Source: Morganella morganii H1r
Lineage (GTDB): Bacteria > Pseudomonadota > Gammaproteobacteria > Enterobacterales > Enterobacteriaceae
Length of the DNA stretch: 64,000 bases
Assembly (NCBI RefSeq): GCF_000633515.1
Contig: NZ_AYMP01000021.1
Coordinates: 1-64,000 of the forward strand
Direction of reading: 5' to 3'
Made by a program: the position numbers and the translations under genes. Within the stretch, counting starts at the first letter, position 1. Each line of letters starts with the position of its first letter. Below the pieces are notes generated by a model that made no database searches, had not been told where the DNA came from, and saw nothing but the letters and a program-made list of their open reading frames with translations. Positions 59,620 through 64,000 of the stretch are shown one piece after another.

Positions 59620-60770
59620 GCTGATGCGGCAAACCGCGCGACCCGTTTACCGTTGTTTAATGCCGGTTTGCTGTGTGTCTGAACAGCGGTGTGATCCGTC
59701 AGGCGGAAATCCCGTGTCCGTGACTGTAAATCCGCAACCTGAGCCTTAAGCGCATCAGAAGAACCGGCAAGCTCATCGGCGATCATCACACTGCCCTGAG
59801 TTGCCTGTTCCAGCTCGGAAAGGGCTGTTGCTATCTGCTCAATACCCTGCTGCTGCTGCTGCGTGGAAACAGAGATCTGCGCCATCAGGCCGTTTACCCG
59901 CTCCGCACCCTCAACAATCTTATTCATATTCACTTCAGCGCGGTGAACAATATCCTCACCCCGTTTAACATTATCGGTTGTCACGGAAATCAGGGATTTA
60001 ATATTTTTGGCAGATTCTGAACTGCGGTGAGCCAGATTTCTGACCTCACCGGCAACCACGGTAAACCCTCTGCCGTGCTCACCGGCACGGGCAGCCTCCA
60101 CGGCAGCATTCAGTGCCAGAATGTTGGTCTGGAAGGCAATGGAATCAATCAGGGTGATGATTTCAGTCATCTTATTAGTACACTCATTAATAGAATGCAT
60201 ATTCGCAGCCACTTCCTCCATCAGTTTACCGCCATGTCCGGCAAACTCCGTTGCTTCCTGCGCATGCTCACTGACCAGCACCGTATTCTCCGCATTATTT
60301 TTAGTCCCGACGGCAATCTCCTCCATATTGGATGCCGTTTCCACCAGCATGGCTGATTGCTGCTCCGTCTTGGCAGATAACTCAAAACTGCGCATTGCCA
60401 GCTGTTCAGATAACACCGATGCGGAATCTGATGAACTGCGGATCTCACTGACCAGCAGAGAAAGGCTTTCCGCCAGCTGATTCACCCCGGGGATCAGGCG
60501 TCCGGCACAGTTATTACCAAAAACCGGGATCCGCACCGATAAGTTACCGGCATTGACCTCATCAATACTGTTTTTCACGGCATTGATCGGCTTCACCAGA
60601 TACGTCGTAATATAAAACCATGAGCAGATGAACGTAAAAACACACACAATATTAAGCATGACTAATTTAATCAGTGCGGGCAGAGACAAGAGAAAGATAA
60701 TATTAATTGTAGTGAAATTACAGATGAGAAAGACGATGATGACGGTTCTTATACTGATATTTTTAAGCAT
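59610..60770 (-). CDS. Methyl-accepting chemotaxis protein without a periplasmic sensor domain
   Basis: The 386-residue protein starts with two close hydrophobic segments (about 10-30 and 33-58) with only a few residues between. A HAMP-like linker follows (VKPINAVKNSIDEVNAGN) and then a full MCP signalling domain with FQTNILALNAAVEAARAGEHGRG near 210. Standard MCPs have 150 or more residues in the periplasm between the two helices; here that domain is absent. It might sense within the membrane or in the cytoplasm, or partner with another receptor. It ends without the NWETF-type CheR/CheB tether. Confidence 0.8.
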   Translation of the reverse strand: MLKNISIRTVIIVFLICNFTTINIIFLLSLPALIKLVMLNIVCVFTFICSWFYITTYLVKPINAVKNSIDEVNAGNLSVRIPVFGNNCAGRLIPGVNQLAESLSLLVSEIRSSSDSASVLSEQLAMRSFELSAKTEQQSAMLVETASNMEEIAVGTKNNAENTVLVSEHAQEATEFAGHGGKLMEEVAANMHSINECTNKMTEIITLIDSIAFQTNILALNAAVEAARAGEHGRGFTVVAGEVRNLAHRSSESAKNIKSLISVTTDNVKRGEDIVHRAEVNMNKIVEGAERVNGLMAQISVSTQQQQQGIEQIATALSELEQATQGSVMIADELAGSSDALKAQVADLQSRTRDFRLTDHTAVQTHSKPALNNGKRVARFAASAQA

Positions 60771-60981
60771 AACTTACTCCAGCATTAGTATTTTGCGATA
60801 TTTTTAGTGCCTGAATCTTAATTTATTTTTTATTTTGGCTTTCTATATAATTGGTTATTAAAGAAATAAATTCAAATTCTATTACTGATAAGTAAGTGAA
60901 CCTAATCACATTTAATTTATAAATATAATTATTAGTCAAATAATGATGTTGTTTTTCTTAAGGATGAGAATGGCGGGATAG

Positions 60982-61022
60982 AAAAAGCCCGGCGTGCATC
61001 ACAGTGATGCGCGCCGGGCTTT
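60982..61022 (-). terminator. glmS terminator
   Basis: On the minus strand AAAGCCCGGCG pairs with CGCCGGGCTTT, with an inner GCATCAC/GTGATGC extension, and is followed by five T residues. It lies about 35 bases after the glmS stop. Confidence 0.9.
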
Positions 61023-61057
61023 ACTAATTAATTATCTGAAACTAAATCAGGCTCAGC

Positions 61058-62887
61058 TTACTCAACCGTCACTGATTTCGCCAGGTTACGCGGCTGATCC
61101 ACATCAGTACCTTTAATTAAGGCAACGTGATAAGAGAGCAGTTGTAACGGAATGGTGTAGAAGATTGGAGCAATAAGCTCTTCCGCATACGGCAGCGGAA
61201 TAATTTTCATATTTTCGCTGTCGCTGAAACCGGCGTCTTTATCGGCGAAGACATACAGCAGACCACCACGGGCGCGAACCTCTTCAATGTTGGATTTCAG
61301 TTTTTCCAGCAGTTCGTTATTCGGTGCCACAATGATGACCGGCATATCCGCATCAATCAGTGCCAGCGGACCGTGTTTTAATTCACCGGCGGCATACGCT
61401 TCCGCATGGATATACGAAATCTCTTTGAGTTTCAGCGCGCCTTCCACGGCGATCGGGAACTGATCCCCGCGTCCCAGGAACAGAGCGTGGCTCTTGTCAG
61501 AGAAATCTTCCGCCAGCTGCTCAATGACTTTATCCTGAGACAGCATGCTCTCGATACGGCTCGGCAGCGCATGCAATGCAGTCACAATGCTGTGCTCCAG
61601 CGCCTCACCTTTGCCTTTCAGGCGGCCGAGGTAAGCCACCAGCATCAGCAGAACAGTCAGCTGAGTGGTAAATGCCTTGGTGGAAGCGACACCGATTTCG
61701 GTTCCGGCTTTGGTCATCACGGCAAAATCAGATTCACGCACCAGTGATGAACCGGCAACGTTACAGATAGCCAGCGAAGTCAGATAACCTAATTCTTTGC
61801 CCAGACGCAGTGCCGCCAGGGTATCTGCAGTTTCACCGGACTGTGAAATGGTGATCAGCAGGCTGTTCTTACGGCAGGCCGGTTTGCGGTAACGGAATTC
61901 AGAGGCGATTTCCACATCACACGGAATACCCGCCAGTGCTTCAAACCAGTAACGGGAGACCATCCCGGCATTGAATGAGGTACCGCAGGCAACAATCTGG
62001 ATATGCTCAATACCGGACAGCACATCACGGGCTTTTTCGCCCAGCTCACTGAATTCGACCGTTTCATTACGCAGACGCCCTTCCATCGTGTTTTTGATGG
62101 CCAGCGGCTGCTCATAGATCTCTTTCTGCATATAATGACGGTAAATACCTTTATCACCGGCATCATACTGAACGTTGGATTCAATCACATCACGCTCAGT
62201 CTCATCACCATTGCGGTCAAAAATATGAACATGACGGCGGGTGATTTCAACGATATCCCCTTCTTCCAGGTAGATAAAGCGGCGGGTAACCGGCAGCAGC
62301 GCCAGCTGATCAGAGGCGAGGAAGTTTTCACCGACACCCAGACCGACCACCAGCGGGCTGCCTGAGCGGGCAGCAACCAGCAGTTCCGGCGTACGGGAAT
62401 CCATAATTACTGTACCGTAAGCACCGCGCAGCTGCGGAATAGCGCGCTGCACAGCTTCACGCAGTGTACCGCCCTGAGAAAGCTCATGATTTACCAGATG
62501 AGCGATAACTTCAGTGTCCGTATCGGAAGTGAACTGATAGCCGCGGCCTTTCAGTAATTCCCGCAATTCACTGTAGTTTTCAATAATACCGTTATGAACA
62601 ACGGCGATAGTCCCGGAAACATGCGGGTGCGCATTACGTTCCAGCGGTTCGCCATGCGTTGCCCAGCGTGTGTGCGCGATACCGGTGCCACCGGAAACCT
62701 GCGTTTTTTCTGCTTCTTCCGCCAGCATTTTCACTTTGCCGACTTCACGCAGACGGGTCAGATGCCCTTCGCTGTCCACAACCGCCATACCGGCAGAGTC
62801 ATATCCGCGGTATTCCAGACGACGAAGCCCTTCTAACAGAATTTCAGCGATATCACGTTGTGCTACTGCACCAACAATTCCACACAT
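61058..62887 (-). CDS. glmS: Glucosamine-6-phosphate synthase
   Basis: This enzyme makes glucosamine 6-phosphate from fructose 6-phosphate and glutamine, the first step of amino-sugar synthesis. The 609-residue protein matches E. coli GlmS (609). The catalytic Cys2 is in MCGIVGAV; two SIS domains follow ([15 protein letters not shown] near 300 and an end NLAKSVTVE). It lies 94 bases after glmU, the normal order. In E. coli the two genes share one transcript that is processed between them, with small-RNA control of glmS; that is not visible from sequence alone here. Confidence 0.97.
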   Translation of the reverse strand: MCGIVGAVAQRDIAEILLEGLRRLEYRGYDSAGMAVVDSEGHLTRLREVGKVKMLAEEAEKTQVSGGTGIAHTRWATHGEPLERNAHPHVSGTIAVVHNGIIENYSELRELLKGRGYQFTSDTDTEVIAHLVNHELSQGGTLREAVQRAIPQLRGAYGTVIMDSRTPELLVAARSGSPLVVGLGVGENFLASDQLALLPVTRRFIYLEEGDIVEITRRHVHIFDRNGDETERDVIESNVQYDAGDKGIYRHYMQKEIYEQPLAIKNTMEGRLRNETVEFSELGEKARDVLSGIEHIQIVACGTSFNAGMVSRYWFEALAGIPCDVEIASEFRYRKPACRKNSLLITISQSGETADTLAALRLGKELGYLTSLAICNVAGSSLVRESDFAVMTKAGTEIGVASTKAFTTQLTVLLMLVAYLGRLKGKGEALEHSIVTALHALPSRIESMLSQDKVIEQLAEDFSDKSHALFLGRGDQFPIAVEGALKLKEISYIHAEAYAAGELKHGPLALIDADMPVIIVAPNNELLEKLKSNIEEVRARGGLLYVFADKDAGFSDSENMKIIPLPYAEELIAPIFYTIPLQLLSYHVALIKGTDVDQPRNLAKSVTVE

Positions 62888-62981
62888 AGTTGTACATTCC
62901 TGATTTAACGATGTCCTGCCTGATTGTCTTTACGGCGTTGCCGTGTCCCCGGGCTGTGTAGATATGGGGTTATTATTGTAT

Positions 62982-64000
62982 TTACTTTTTCATTTTTACC
63001 GGGCGTTTCCAGCCGGCAATCTGGGTTTGTCTGACCCGGCTTATCACCAGTTCATTATCACCCACATCTTTTGTTACGGTTGTACCGGCACCGACAGTCG
63101 CACCTTTCCCGATAGTGACCGGTGCCACCAACTGGGTATCAGAGCCGACAAAAACCTCATCGCCGATCACGGTTTTGAATTTGTTTGCGCCATCATAATT
63201 ACAGGTGATGGTTCCGGCACCGATATTCACATCGTTACCGATCTCCGCATCCCCCAGGTAGCTGAGATGTCCGGCTTTGGAGCCGATCCCCAGTGTCGCT
63301 TTCTTCATTTCAACAAAGTTGCCGACATGGGCTTTATCCGCCAGCACAGAGCCCGGACGCAGACGGGCAAACGGCCCGACAGTACAGTCGCGTGCCATTT
63401 CAGATGATTCCGCCACGGTATACGGGCTGAGCACCGAGCCGTCACCGATAACGCAATCTTTCAGCACACAACCGGCACCAATCACCACATTATTACCGAG
63501 AGTCACATTGCCTTCGATAATAACATTCACGTCAATGATGACATCTTTACCGTGTGTCAGAGTGCCGCGCAGGTCAAAACGCGCAGGATCCAGAATCATC
63601 ACGCCTTCGAGTAACAGGCGATCAGCCTGTTCACGCTGATAAATACGCTCCAGCGCCGCGAGCTGAAGACGGTTATTCACCCCTTCCATTTCACTCAGTT
63701 TTTCCGGATGAGCGGTCTCAATACGACGCCCTTCCTGATGCGCAATGGCAATAATATCGGTGATATAAAATTCACCCTGCGCATTATTGTTGTTCAGTTT
63801 TGCTAACCAGCGTTTGAGATCGCCACCGTTGGCAACCAGAATACCGGTATTAATTTCGTTGATTTTCCGCTGCTCTTCAGAGGCATCTTTCTGTTCGATA
63901 ATCCCGGTCACCTGACCGTTTTCGCGGATGATGCGACCGTAACCCGCCGGGTTATCCAGAATCACCGTCAGCAGACCAATGCCGCCTTCCGGTTTGACCG
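62982..64000 (-). CDS. glmU: GlmU, N-acetylglucosamine-1-phosphate uridyltransferase / acetyltransferase (3' part)
   Basis: GlmU acetylates glucosamine 1-phosphate and couples it to UTP, giving UDP-GlcNAc. The frame continues to the window's end without a start, so about 339 C-terminal codons of about 456 are seen. They include the end of the uridyltransferase domain ([17 protein letters not shown]) and the left-handed beta-helix acetyltransferase ([37 protein letters not shown]). An internal ATG at 63965 is not the true start. Confidence 0.96.
   Translation of the reverse strand, partial: VKPEGGIGLLTVILDNPAGYGRIIRENGQVTGIIEQKDASEEQRKINEINTGILVANGGDLKRWLAKLNNNNAQGEFYITDIIAIAHQEGRRIETAHPEKLSEMEGVNNRLQLAALERIYQREQADRLLLEGVMILDPARFDLRGTLTHGKDVIIDVNVIIEGNVTLGNNVVIGAGCVLKDCVIGDGSVLSPYTVAESSEMARDCTVGPFARLRPGSVLADKAHVGNFVEMKKATLGIGSKAGHLSYLGDAEIGNDVNIGAGTITCNYDGANKFKTVIGDEVFVGSDTQLVAPVTIGKGATVGAGTTVTKDVGDNELVISRVRQTQIAGWKRPVKMKK

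Overview
The window is a piece of enterobacterial chromosome of roughly 50% G+C, with AT-rich islands. The gene order rpmH-rnpA-yidD-yidC-mnmE, divergent from dnaA-dnaN-recF-gyrB, with glmS-glmU further right, is the classic neighbourhood of the replication origin in Enterobacterales. The encoded proteins resemble those of E. coli closely but not at species level, and the G+C is too high for Proteus or Providencia. Morganella or a close relative is my best guess (inference). No rRNA, tRNA, CRISPR array, insertion sequence or complete prophage was recognised.

Layout. Bases 1-870 are AT-rich, with a truncated unknown gene, and look like the edge of a mobile island. Bases 900-9.4 kb hold transport and regulation genes: a frameshifted LysE exporter, xanQ, tehA, a DUF411 copper-type protein, a LysR regulator, a divergent paralogue of accA and an MFS exporter. 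Bases 9.5-21.9 kb form a molybdenum/selenium/formate block. It holds a cysteine-rich regulator with a molbindin, then fdhE-selA-selB followed by a GT-D type glycosyltransferase. Next come fdoGHI, with a UGA selenocysteine codon and its SECIS hairpin, and divergent fdhD. After a GNAT acetyltransferase and a small secreted protein comes a haem-uptake operon (23.5-29.6 kb): a hemophilin-like secreted protein, a Slam-type outer-membrane translocon, a TonB-dependent receptor and a dedicated TonB, behind Fur-box-like sequences. A TetR/EamA efflux pair and a PD-(D/E)XK protein follow.

Bases 32.4-43.1 kb are the dnaA housekeeping region. The rpmH-dnaA gap carries eleven GATC sites in 292 bp plus DnaA-box-like sequences. 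After gyrB comes an AT-rich three-gene cassette of unknown function. An acid-resistance operon follows (gadB-gadC-glsA-ybaT-like-marC-like): glutaminase makes glutamate from glutamine, GadB decarboxylates it, and GadC exchanges glutamate for GABA. Then come asd, nagK, a type III secretion chaperone with a 713-aa putative effector, an orphan DUF2169 (type VI-associated) protein, two chemotaxis receptors (one Aer-like), glmS and the 3' part of glmU at the right edge.

The most interesting parts are the hemophilin-Slam-receptor-TonB operon, the unassigned chaperone-effector pair, the GT-D glycosyltransferase in the selenocysteine operon, the divergent AccA paralogue beside an exporter, and the LysE gene broken exactly at an A AAA AAG slippery site.
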